Origin: Flavobacteria bacterium BAL38
GTDB taxonomy: Bacteria > Bacteroidota > Bacteroidia > Flavobacteriales > Flavobacteriaceae
Reading direction: 5' to 3'
Assembly: GCA_000169355.1 (NCBI GenBank)
Contig: AAXX01000007.1
Location: 34,686 to 98,685 of the forward strand
Length of the DNA: 64,000 nt
Shown here: positions 8,470 through 16,589 of the stretch, piece after piece
Layout: each line of letters begins with the position of its first letter
Position numbering within the stretch: the first letter of the stretch is position 1
Notes under the pieces: model-generated
What the model saw: only the letters and a program-made list of their open reading frames with translations
Told to the model about the DNA's origin: nothing
Databases searched by the model: none
Translations under genes and position numbers: made by a program

Positions 8470-8844
8470 ATGTCAACAAAAAAGAAAACTTCAAAAATTG
8501 AGAGTACTCCACAAATTTACAGTGAAGCATTTAAACGGCAAGTTGTAAGTGAATTTGAAAGGGGTTTATTTACAAAAGCAGAACTTCGAAGACGCTACAA
8601 TATTTTAGGTAATAGTTGTATACCAAGATGGTTAAAAAAATATGGTAAATTTACCTATGAAGATAAAATAACATTTGGTCGTCCTATGAAAGATCCTCAA
8701 CAACAACGTATAAAAGAGCTAGAAGCTCAATTAACTAAAAAAGAAGAAGAGTTAAAAGTATTCAAACGATTTATCGAAATAGCCGAACGCGAACTTAAAA
8801 TTGATATTGTAAAAAAGTCTGGTTCCAAGCAGTCGAAGAAATAA
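8470..8844 (+). CDS. IS3-family transposase OrfA (DNA-binding subunit)
   Basis: The 124-residue protein has an N-terminal helix-turn-helix (about 15-65, starting YSEAFKRQVV) and a C-terminal Lys/Glu-rich leucine-zipper-like coiled coil (about 75-110), as in IS3/IS911 OrfA. It should bind the element ends. Near its end the heptamer A AAA AAG lies in frame (8811-8817), so part of the product is expected to shift -1 into orfB and yield the full OrfAB transposase. Confidence 0.9.
   Translation: MSTKKKTSKIESTPQIYSEAFKRQVVSEFERGLFTKAELRRRYNILGNSCIPRWLKKYGKFTYEDKITFGRPMKDPQQQRIKELEAQLTKKEEELKVFKRFIEIAERELKIDIVKKSGSKQSKK
8811..8817 (+). promoter_or_regulatory. Programmed -1 frameshift site A_AAA_AAG
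   Basis: In the orfA frame the bases read A AAA AAG, the classical IS3-family slippery heptamer. The orfB frame is open from 8805, just after a TGA at 8802-8804, so a -1 shift here joins 116 orfA codons to 306 codons of the second frame and gives a fusion of about 422 residues. Confidence 0.8.
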
Positions 8845-8855
8845 ACACAATTAGT

Positions 8856-9737
8856 TTGTTGACTACTTATGAGTTATGCGAACTGTTTGGATATACAAAA
8901 CAGGCATTTTACAAGCGAAAATCAAAAATTAAAATATCTAAATACAATTCAGAATTATTAAGAAGTTTAGTTGTAAATATTCGTAAGCAATTACCCCGAA
9001 CAGGTGGTAAAAAACTTTATTTAATGTTACAAGATGAATTTATAAAACATCATATATTAATTGGTCGAGATAATTTTTTAGATTTTTTAAAAGCGGAATA
9101 TTTACAAGTTCCTAAAGCTCGAAGATATTACAAAACAACAAACTCAAGACATTGGATGAAACGCTATTCAAATTTAATAAGCAATTTAGAACTTAACAGA
9201 CCTGAACAAGTTTGGGTTGCTGATATAACTTATTTACGAACAAAAGAGAAAACATATTATTTGCATTTACTCACTGATGCTTGTTCCAAGAAAATCGTTG
9301 GTTATCAACTATCAGATAATTTAATGAGTTCAAATACAGTAAAAGCTTTAGAAATGGCTTTGATTGACAGGAAAACAAAAAATAAACTCATTCACCATTC
9401 TGACAGAGGTTTACAATATTGTAGTAAAGAGTATACTGATTTGTTAAAGAAAAACAATATTTTAATTAGTATGACACAAGAATACGATCCATATGAAAAT
9501 GCAATAGCTGAAAGAGTAAATGGAATTTTAAAAGAAGAATTTGGTTTACATGAAATCTTTGAAAATTATCAAAATTTAAAAAAACAAGTCACACAAGCCA
9601 TTAGTTTATACAACAATTTTAGAATACATATGTCAATTAATATGATAACTCCAAACCAAGCACATCAACAAAAAACAATACATTTAAAACAATGGGGAAA
9701 AATAAATCGTAACAGAATTAATTCTGTTACGATTTAA
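8856..9737 (+). CDS. IS3-family transposase OrfB (DDE integrase domain)
   Basis: This is the catalytic half of the IS3 transposase. It has an HTH_21-like segment, then an rve/RNase H-fold integrase core with all three catalytic acids in context: Asp in VWVADITYL, Asp in HHSDRGLQY and Glu in ENAIAERVNG. It lies in the -1 frame relative to orfA. The only independent start is a TTG at 8856; translation is more likely through frameshifting at 8811-8817. The frame is undamaged, so the element may be active. Confidence 0.9.
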   Translation: MLTTYELCELFGYTKQAFYKRKSKIKISKYNSELLRSLVVNIRKQLPRTGGKKLYLMLQDEFIKHHILIGRDNFLDFLKAEYLQVPKARRYYKTTNSRHWMKRYSNLISNLELNRPEQVWVADITYLRTKEKTYYLHLLTDACSKKIVGYQLSDNLMSSNTVKALEMALIDRKTKNKLIHHSDRGLQYCSKEYTDLLKKNNILISMTQEYDPYENAIAERVNGILKEEFGLHEIFENYQNLKKQVTQAISLYNNFRIHMSINMITPNQAHQQKTIHLKQWGKINRNRINSVTI

Positions 9738-9757
9738 CTATATTTGAATTATTAACG

Positions 9758-9782
9758 AGTCAACCTTTTTTAGGACAACTCA
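9758..9782 (-). repeat. Right terminal inverted repeat of the IS3 element
   Basis: Read on the minus strand it begins TGAGTTGTCCT and ends GTTGACT. It ends in CA on the plus strand and is followed directly by the GAT target duplication. Confidence 0.85.
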
Positions 9783-9797
9783 GATTGTCGTTTTGTA

Positions 9798-12245
9798 TTA
9801 TGGTCTTCCCATAAAGTCTCCTTCGCCACCACCATTATCATCTCTACGGGTTTCTCTTTCGTTTTTCTTTTTATTAAAACGGTATGTGAATGTTAACATA
9901 ATTTGTCTTTGTCTCCATTGCATTTCGCTATACGAACTTACTACATTTGGAATTTCTCTTTCCATAATTCTTTTTCTTGAGTTAAAAACATCACTCACAT
10001 TTAAAGAAATACTAGCTTTATCTTTTAGGATATCTTTACTAAAGGCCAAGTTCATTGACGCTACACCAAGTGAACGACCTTGGGCATTGGTTTGAGGCGC
10101 GCTGTAAGTTCCGTTTGTCTGAAAATCTATTTTGTATGGCAATGTAATTTTAGAATTAATTCTTGTAAACCAAGTTAAAGCAACATTGTCAAAGTTTTGC
10201 TCAATAGTATCACCTAAATAATTTACGTAGCTATAATTGCCTTGTGTTTCGTTTCTAAACAAATTAAAATTACCATTTAATCTCCACCATTTATAAGGCG
10301 TATAATTTAAATTAAATTCAAATCCAGCTCTGTATTCTTTTGCTAAGTTAATAGGTGTACTTAAAATTACTGGAACACCTTCAACAAAAAGACCAGACTC
10401 TCTTGTTATAAATTGAAACGAATTATTTGTTACATTAATGTAAGCAGAAGTATTAAAAGTAAGCTTTTTCCATCTTTTTAAATAGCCTAAATCTATTGCA
10501 TCTGTTAATGAAGGATCTAAATCTGGATTACCTTGAAAAATATTAATGTTACTTGATAATGATGATACTGGATTTAAAAATCGACCTCTTGGACGGTTAA
10601 TTCTTTTGCTATAACTTAAACTAACCGAACTAGTTTCAGAAAACTCGTAGTTAACAGTTGCTGAAGGAAAGAAGTTATTGTATTTTTTAGTGTTGTAATT
10701 ATTTAATGATAAAGAGTTTACTTCTATATGACTGTCTTCAAAACGAACGCCTAAGAAATAAGAAAATTTATTAATTTTAGATCCATATTGGGTGTAAAAA
10801 GCATTTACATTTTCAACGTATTCTAAATTATTTGAAAGATCAGATATAGGTGTTACAACAAAATCAGTTAAATTGTTTTGGAAGCTTCCTCTGTAGCCCG
10901 CTTCAAATCTTCCATTCTCACCAATTGGCAACACATAATCAGTTTGTATTAAATTTCTTTGCTGCTGATTAATATTAGAAGTTCCTTCTAAAGTTAGAGA
11001 AGACGGATCCGATAAAATTTGATCTGTAATTGTTGCAAATTGATTTTCTCTGTTTTGTGAAACTGCAATATCAACAGTTAATTTATGATCCTCTTTTTTA
11101 AATTTTTTAACAAAATTTGATGCATATTCAATACTAAACTCATCATTTTTTTGATCGTTAAAACGATTTCTAATAAAAGTAGAATTATAACCAGAATCAA
11201 AATTGTAGAAATTTACATTATCAGGATTTCTACCATTATTTTCTCTGAAAGTTAATGCATTCGTCCAAGTTAATGATTTAGATAAATTTAAGTCTATACC
11301 AAAATTAGCATTGTAGCCTTCGCTAATTCTGTTATTTGTTCTTCTTTCTTCAATGAAACGACTTGTAGAACCATCAGCATTAAAATATTCAGAATTAACC
11401 ATTGTATTTCCTGGATTATCTCTGTAATTGTATCCAAATGTAGAAAACAAGTTATAAGTGTCGCTTTTTTTGTTTAAGTTTATACTTGTTCCATAGGTTT
11501 CAGGATCACCTGCATTCACCATTACAGAACCATTTAAACCGTTTGTTTTACCTTTTCTCAAAACAATATTAATAATACCACCGCCACCTTCAGCATCATA
11601 ACGAGCTGATGGATTTGTAATAACTTCTACTTTTTCTACAGCATCAGCTGGTAATAGTTTTAAAGCATCAGCAATATTAATTCCGGCCAAGCCAGAAGGT
11701 CTTCCGTCTATTAAAATTTTTACATTTTCGTTTCCTCTTAAAGCAACAATTCCTTCAGCATCAACGGTTACAGATGGTACATTATCTAATACATCGCTTA
11801 CAGTTCCACCTTTGACCATCATGTCTTTACCAACGTTGTAAACTCTTTTATCTAATTTAATTTCAACAGTTGATTTTTCAGCGATAATATCAATATCTTT
11901 CAATTGAGCCACATCAGCTTCCATCTGAATAATTCCTAAATTAATATCTGAATTATATTCTTTTTGTGGAATATTTACGTTTTTAAATGAAATATATTCA
12001 GCTCTAACATTATAATTTCCAGCAACAACTTCAAATTTAAAAACACCATTTTCATCGGTAATTCCACCTGAAAGTTGTTTTGTTTTTATATTTTCAAATA
12101 CAATAGTTGCGTATTCTAAAGGAAGATCTGTTCCTTTCTCGATTACTTTTCCAGAAACGGTAATTTTTTTACTTTCTGGTCTTTGTGCCAATGCAGTTAA
12201 ACTTATAAATAAAGTTACTACAGCAATAAGAAGTTTTTTGTTCAT
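9798..12245 (-). CDS. TonB-dependent outer-membrane receptor with CarboxypepD-like N-domain
   Basis: The protein (815 residues) has a signal peptide (about 1-20, cleaved after ALA), a CarboxypepD regulatory-like beta domain (about 27-115), a plug domain (about 125-230, with VSDVLDNVPSV, LIDGRPSGL and a conserved GGGIINIVLRKG) and a long beta-barrel rich in aromatic strands. The tail after the barrel is Asp/Glu/Gly-rich and ends GDFMGRP, as in this outer-membrane beta-barrel subfamily. It should take up or bind an unknown ligand at the outer membrane. No SusD partner is adjacent. The IS3 element lies 15 bp past its stop. Confidence 0.85.
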   Translation of the reverse strand: MNKKLLIAVVTLFISLTALAQRPESKKITVSGKVIEKGTDLPLEYATIVFENIKTKQLSGGITDENGVFKFEVVAGNYNVRAEYISFKNVNIPQKEYNSDINLGIIQMEADVAQLKDIDIIAEKSTVEIKLDKRVYNVGKDMMVKGGTVSDVLDNVPSVTVDAEGIVALRGNENVKILIDGRPSGLAGINIADALKLLPADAVEKVEVITNPSARYDAEGGGGIINIVLRKGKTNGLNGSVMVNAGDPETYGTSINLNKKSDTYNLFSTFGYNYRDNPGNTMVNSEYFNADGSTSRFIEERRTNNRISEGYNANFGIDLNLSKSLTWTNALTFRENNGRNPDNVNFYNFDSGYNSTFIRNRFNDQKNDEFSIEYASNFVKKFKKEDHKLTVDIAVSQNRENQFATITDQILSDPSSLTLEGTSNINQQQRNLIQTDYVLPIGENGRFEAGYRGSFQNNLTDFVVTPISDLSNNLEYVENVNAFYTQYGSKINKFSYFLGVRFEDSHIEVNSLSLNNYNTKKYNNFFPSATVNYEFSETSSVSLSYSKRINRPRGRFLNPVSSLSSNINIFQGNPDLDPSLTDAIDLGYLKRWKKLTFNTSAYINVTNNSFQFITRESGLFVEGVPVILSTPINLAKEYRAGFEFNLNYTPYKWWRLNGNFNLFRNETQGNYSYVNYLGDTIEQNFDNVALTWFTRINSKITLPYKIDFQTNGTYSAPQTNAQGRSLGVASMNLAFSKDILKDKASISLNVSDVFNSRKRIMEREIPNVVSSYSEMQWRQRQIMLTFTYRFNKKKNERETRRDDNGGGEGDFMGRP

Positions 12246-12268
12246 AGTTATTTTTCCTAGTATGATTG

Positions 12269-12276
12269 CAAAAGTA
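12269..12276 (-). promoter_or_regulatory. -7 box (TACTTTTG) for the TonB-dependent receptor gene
   Basis: A perfect TAnnTTTG match on the minus strand, 23 nt upstream of the ATG. No clear -33 TTG was found. Confidence 0.5.
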
Positions 12277-12319
12277 ACTTTAGGTTTAGCCTTACTTTCC
12301 TAAATCTTTGTTAAAACTG

Positions 12320-12661
12320 CTAAATGATTTTGTTAATGTTTTCAATAGGTCTTCCAATTACGGCATTATTTCCATTAACTATAATTGGACGTTCTATTAA
12401 TTTTGGATTTTCAAGCATGGCTTGAATGATTTGTATATCGCTTAATTCTTTTCCTTTGTAATTTTCAATCCAAATACTTTCTTTAGTTCTAACGAGTTCG
12501 ATAGGATGTATGTTTAGTTTTTTGATAACTTCTTCTAACTCGACTTTTGTAAAAGGTTCGTCAAGATATTTCCTTATTTTAAAAGGTTGGTTTAATTTCT
12601 CAATTTTGCATAAACCTTCTCTTGATTTTGTGCATCTAGGATTGTGGTAAATAGTTATCAT
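12320..12661 (-). CDS. arsC: ArsC-family arsenate reductase (glutaredoxin type)
   Basis: This 113-residue thioredoxin-fold protein carries the ArsC active site HNPRCTKSREG with the catalytic Cys10, an Arg at 58 (ELVRTKE) and the C-terminal IVNGNNAVIGRP segment with a further conserved Arg. The family reduces arsenate to arsenite with glutathione/glutaredoxin; some members (YffB-like) have other roles, and no arsenic operon is nearby. The ATG at 12661 is chosen: a longer reading of 19 extra codons has no homologous look and runs into the divergent promoter region. Confidence 0.85.
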   Translation of the reverse strand: MITIYHNPRCTKSREGLCKIEKLNQPFKIRKYLDEPFTKVELEEVIKKLNIHPIELVRTKESIWIENYKGKELSDIQIIQAMLENPKLIERPIIVNGNNAVIGRPIENINKII

Positions 12662-12726
12662 ATTTTCTTTTTTACAAAGAAATAAAAAATAGTACTTTAG
12701 TGGCAAACTTAAGAACACTAAAAATT

Positions 12727-13644
12727 ATGTATATAGAACAATTAAAAAACCGTAAATACAGTTTGGGAAGTTATATTCCAATTCCTTTGGGATTTATTTT
12801 ATTAATGATTTTTAATTATATAATGTCTGATGGAGTTGATACCAATGAAGTTATCCAGCAGACTATTAGTATGATAGGAGTTAATTTAACTTTTGTTGTT
12901 TTGGTTGGTCCATTAGCTTTTGGATTATTATTGGTTTTATTTTGGGTGAAATTCATACAAGGTCAAACAATTTTAAGTTTAACTACATCACGTGCAAAAA
13001 TAGATTGGAAACGTGTTTTTTTCTCCTTCTTTTTATGGGGAAGTATCACAACTTTAATGATTGTGTCACTTTATTATACTCAACCCGCTAATTTTGTTTG
13101 GAATTTTAAACCAGAAAAGTTTTTTATTTTTTTAGTATTAGCCCTATTTTTAATTCCAATGCAAACTAGTTTTGAGGAATATCTTTTTAGAGCTCACATG
13201 ATGCAAGGAATTGGCTTGGCAACAAACAGCAGATTAATACCTTTAATTGTTACATCGGTTTTATTTGGTTTAATGCATATTGCTAATCCAGAAGTTGGTA
13301 AAATAGGTTACATTATTATGGTGTATTATATAGGTACAGGTTTTTTTCTTGGTATCATTACACTTATGGACGAAGGCTTAGAATTAGCATTAGGATTTCA
13401 CGCGGCGAATAATTTAGTAGGCGCTTTGTTATTAACAGCTGATTGGACTGCTTTTCAAACTAATTCTATTTTAAAAGATTTATCTGAACCTTCTGCTGGT
13501 TTTGATATTTTAATGCCTGTGTTTGTAATTTTTCCAATTTTGTTATTTGTTTTTTCAAAAGTTTACAGTTGGACCAATTGGGAACAAAAATTAACAGGTA
13601 AATTAATAGATAGTAACACCCAATCAAATGATACCTCATTATAA
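12727..13644 (+). CDS. CPBP-family intramembrane glutamic endopeptidase
   Basis: The 305-residue membrane protein has about eight hydrophobic segments. The CPBP/Abi protease motifs are visible: FEEYLFRAHM (EExxxR), FGLMHIAN (FxxxH) and FHAANN (HxxxN). Family members cleave inside membranes, with the Rce1 CAAX protease as prototype; the substrate is unknown here. GTG at 12700 is possible, but a -7-like box (TACTTTAG, 12693-12700) overlaps it, so the ATG at 12727 is preferred. Its 3' end overlaps menE by 17 nt, so the two are cotranscribed. Confidence 0.85.
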   Translation: MYIEQLKNRKYSLGSYIPIPLGFILLMIFNYIMSDGVDTNEVIQQTISMIGVNLTFVVLVGPLAFGLLLVLFWVKFIQGQTILSLTTSRAKIDWKRVFFSFFLWGSITTLMIVSLYYTQPANFVWNFKPEKFFIFLVLALFLIPMQTSFEEYLFRAHMMQGIGLATNSRLIPLIVTSVLFGLMHIANPEVGKIGYIIMVYYIGTGFFLGIITLMDEGLELALGFHAANNLVGALLLTADWTAFQTNSILKDLSEPSAGFDILMPVFVIFPILLFVFSKVYSWTNWEQKLTGKLIDSNTQSNDTSL

Positions 13645-14689
13645 AAATATTCATAATCGCTTTAAAATTAATGGGATTCATATAGACAAAGAGGCTGTTT
13701 TTCTGTTTTCTTATAATTTAATTAAAGAGGGTGATGCATTTGAAAAGGAGTTGGGTAATTTCTTGTTAGATTGGTTTGACGACAAAGAAACGATTGAATT
13801 AACAACTTCTGGGACAACTGGAACACCTAAAAATATTACAATAAATAAACAATCGATGGTGCATTCTGCTATTGCAACTGCAGATTTTTTTGATTTGCAT
13901 CCGCAAGATAAAGCATTATTGTGTCTTCCGCCACGCTATATTGCGGGCAAGATGATGATTGTAAGAGCTTTAATTATTGGATTGGAATTAGATATTTTAA
14001 CTCCAAGTTCGCATTTAGACGATTTGCAATTAGATAAAAAATATGATTTTGTTGCGATAGTTCCTTTACAAGCTGAAAATAGCTTAGTTAAGTTGCACCA
14101 ATTTAAAAAGATTCTTGTTGGTGGTGCTAAAGTTTCAGATGAACTAGCTAATAAATTACAATTGATTCAATCTGATATTTACGAAACATATGGTATGACC
14201 GAAACGATAACCCATATTGCAGCTAAAAAAATAGGGGAGGATTATTTTAATGTCTTATCACATGCTACTGTATCATCAGATACTAGAAATTGTTTGGTTA
14301 TAGATGCACCAAGTATTTCTACTGAAAAAATTATAACGAATGATATTGTTGAAATTCAAAACAGCAAACAATTCAAGTGGTTAGGACGTTATGACAATGT
14401 AATTAATAGTGGAGGAATTAAATTATTCCCAGAGCAAATTGAAGCTAAGTTAACTTCAAAATTAACGAATAGATTTTTTATTTCTGGCCAACCCGATGCA
14501 ATTTTAGGAACTAAAGTTATTTTAGTTATAGAGGGTGATGAATATGAAATAGATGCTGAAATTTTTAATTCACTATCTAAATTTGAAAAACCGAAACACA
14601 TCTTTTTTGTTTCTCAATTTTCAGAGACAGCCACAAATAAAGTAAATCGAATACAAACATTAAAAAGTATAAACGTTATAAAAAATTAA
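13628..14689 (+). CDS. menE: o-Succinylbenzoate-CoA ligase (AMP-binding)
   Basis: This is a short (353-residue) member of the acyl-adenylate-forming superfamily. The phosphate-binding loop reads TTSGTTGTPKN (about 57-67), the A5 motif is ETYGMTETITH and the A7-like motif is WLGRYDNVINSGG. The length and the DFFDLHPQDKALLCLP context fit the compact Bacteroidota MenE, which activates o-succinylbenzoate in menaquinone synthesis. ATG at 13628 lies inside the end of the CPBP protease gene. The other men genes are not in the window. Confidence 0.85.
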   Translation: MIPHYKNIHNRFKINGIHIDKEAVFLFSYNLIKEGDAFEKELGNFLLDWFDDKETIELTTSGTTGTPKNITINKQSMVHSAIATADFFDLHPQDKALLCLPPRYIAGKMMIVRALIIGLELDILTPSSHLDDLQLDKKYDFVAIVPLQAENSLVKLHQFKKILVGGAKVSDELANKLQLIQSDIYETYGMTETITHIAAKKIGEDYFNVLSHATVSSDTRNCLVIDAPSISTEKIITNDIVEIQNSKQFKWLGRYDNVINSGGIKLFPEQIEAKLTSKLTNRFFISGQPDAILGTKVILVIEGDEYEIDAEIFNSLSKFEKPKHIFFVSQFSETATNKVNRIQTLKSINVIKN

Positions 14690-14716
14690 AGAAGACTAAT
14701 TGTCTTCTTTAATTTT
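14683..14716. terminator. Bidirectional terminator between menE and the M1 peptidase gene
   Basis: AAATTAAAGAAGAC (14683-14696) pairs perfectly with GTCTTCTTTAATTT (14702-14715), loop TAATT, with A- and T-runs on the outside. It contains the stop codons of both convergent genes. Confidence 0.9.
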
Positions 14717-16315
14717 TATAAAAAACTGGTTGTCATAAATTTGAAAACTCTTTTTACTAAGTTTTTTTAATTTAATTTTTTGTTCTTTGATGGTAGGCTG
14801 TAATCTAATTTTTGTATCCTCGAAACCAATATCTAAAGGCATATTAAAATCATCAGTAGTATTATTCCATGAAAAATAGAGATAGTCACCTTTTATTTTA
14901 TACAAGAATACAGGCACCTGATTAGTATATAAATATTGATGGAATATTGATGATAAATCCATGCCAGAGGCTTTATTGAAATAATCAATAACGGTATCTG
15001 AAGTAATGATTTTCTTTTTAAAAGTTTCTGAATAATTGTATAAAATTTTCCACCATTTTTCATCATCCCCAATAACGTGTCTTAATGTATTCAATAACAA
15101 AGAACCTTTATAATACATATCTCCAGAACCTTCGTTGTTTACGCCATATTGACCAATGATAGGTTTGTCATTTCTAACGTTTCTTGCTTGACCGTTTACA
15201 TATTTCATGGCATCATTATAGCCTTTAATGCATTCGATAAATACTGTTTCAGAATAAGTTGTAAAACCTTCGTGAATCCACATATCAGCAATATCTGTAC
15301 TAGTTATACTATTTCCAAACCATTCGTGTCCAGTTTCGTGAATGGTTATAAAATCAAAAAACATTCCAACACCAGTGCCAGATAAGTCCATTCCCATGTA
15401 TCCTTTTTTGTACTTATTTCCATAGGCTACAGCACTTTGATGTTCCATCCCTAAATAAGGAGTTTCAACTAATTTATAGCCATCTTCCCAAAATGGATAA
15501 CGACCAAATTTAGATTGAAAACATTCCATCATTGGTTTTACTTCCATAAAATGTTCACGCGCTTTGGCTTCGTTTTCTCTCAAAACATAATAATCCAAAT
15601 CTAAATCAGGCATTTTATCCTGAATATGAACGTAATCAGCAATATTTACTGTAATGGTGTAATTGTTAATTGGATTTTTTACTTCCCAATCCCAACGAGT
15701 ATAACCATTTTTTAAATCTTGAGATCCTAAAAATCGTCCGTTTGAAACATTCATTAATCCATTTGGAACAGCTACTTTTATTGAAGCGCCATTATCAGGT
15801 TCATCGCTTTGAGAATCTTTCACGGGGTACCATAAACTAGCTCCAGTTCCTTGTACAGCAACACCTATAAAATCTTTTCCATTACTATCTTTTTTGAAAA
15901 CAAAACCACCATCCCAAGGCGCATTTTTAGCAATTAATGGATTTCCTGAATAATAAAATTTAAGTTTATGGTTGGATTTAGAAAGTAATTTTTCAGGAAA
16001 ATCAACAAAAACAGCATCATTATCTCTAGTAAATTTTAATTTTTTGGAATTCCAAATAATAGAATCTACTTTCATGTTTTCAAATAAATCCAATTGAATC
16101 TTTTGGATAGGTGCAAGAATTTCAAATGAAATTTCATTAAATCCTTTGATGCTTCTTTGTTCAGGATTTATAGTAATGTTTAAATCATAACGCTTTACAT
16201 CATACGCTGTTCTTTCGGCTCGTAAACCTCCTTGTAAAGAATCACGACGTGTAAATTGCGCATTCATTTGTTGAATACTGAGTAAAGTTAAGATAACTAA
16301 AAAACTGTTTTTCAT
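14696..16315 (-). CDS. M1-family zinc metallopeptidase (aminopeptidase N-like), secreted
   Basis: The protein (539 residues) has a signal peptide (about 1-19, cleaved near QMNA|QF), an N-terminal beta-saddle domain and a thermolysin-like catalytic domain with HETGHEWFGN (HExxH) followed 18 residues on by the Glu of WIHEGFTTYSE, which completes the zinc site. GAMEN is replaced by the related LGMEHQSAVAY. It should act as an aminopeptidase in the periplasm or on the surface. The ATG at 16315 starts a clean signal peptide; the TTG five codons upstream is not preferred. Confidence 0.88.
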   Translation of the reverse strand: MKNSFLVILTLLSIQQMNAQFTRRDSLQGGLRAERTAYDVKRYDLNITINPEQRSIKGFNEISFEILAPIQKIQLDLFENMKVDSIIWNSKKLKFTRDNDAVFVDFPEKLLSKSNHKLKFYYSGNPLIAKNAPWDGGFVFKKDSNGKDFIGVAVQGTGASLWYPVKDSQSDEPDNGASIKVAVPNGLMNVSNGRFLGSQDLKNGYTRWDWEVKNPINNYTITVNIADYVHIQDKMPDLDLDYYVLRENEAKAREHFMEVKPMMECFQSKFGRYPFWEDGYKLVETPYLGMEHQSAVAYGNKYKKGYMGMDLSGTGVGMFFDFITIHETGHEWFGNSITSTDIADMWIHEGFTTYSETVFIECIKGYNDAMKYVNGQARNVRNDKPIIGQYGVNNEGSGDMYYKGSLLLNTLRHVIGDDEKWWKILYNYSETFKKKIITSDTVIDYFNKASGMDLSSIFHQYLYTNQVPVFLYKIKGDYLYFSWNNTTDDFNMPLDIGFEDTKIRLQPTIKEQKIKLKKLSKKSFQIYDNQFFIKIKEDN

Positions 16316-16589
16316 GAGTGTAAATTTCAAAGTTTAAAGATAAGATTTGTAATTAAAAAAACTTAGTTTGTAATAATTTAATTTGTAAGCATATTTTGAT
16401 ATAAATTAACAAAATTTTGATGCAATGAAATATTTATAGTTTCGTTAGTTTTATCACTACATCTTTTTTAGACTATTTATAAAATTGTATTAAATTTATA
16501 TTCAGCTTTTTTAATTTCGAAAATATATGTCATATATTGCAACAATTCAATTTTATTCATTTATTGTATAGAACAATTAAATAATTTAA

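Larger units (their letters stand above)
8431..9782 (+). mobile_element. IS3-family insertion sequence, apparently complete
   Basis: The 1352-bp element begins TG and ends CA. Imperfect 25-bp terminal inverted repeats match at 20 of 25 positions (8431-8455 and 9758-9782). A direct GAT lies just outside each end (8428-8430 and 9783-9785), which fits the 3-bp target duplication common in this family. Inside are orfA, an A6G slippery site and orfB with its DDE residues. It inserted between a terminator and the end of the TonB-dependent receptor gene, 15 bp past that gene's stop, so it breaks no reading frame. Confidence 0.88.

Noticed and set aside
8428..9789. A 7-bp direct repeat GATTGTC near both IS3 ends as target duplication
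   Set aside because: With TG...CA ends and the aligned inverted repeats the element spans 8431-9782, leaving GAT as the duplication; the longer match partly lies inside the left end and looks like chance.
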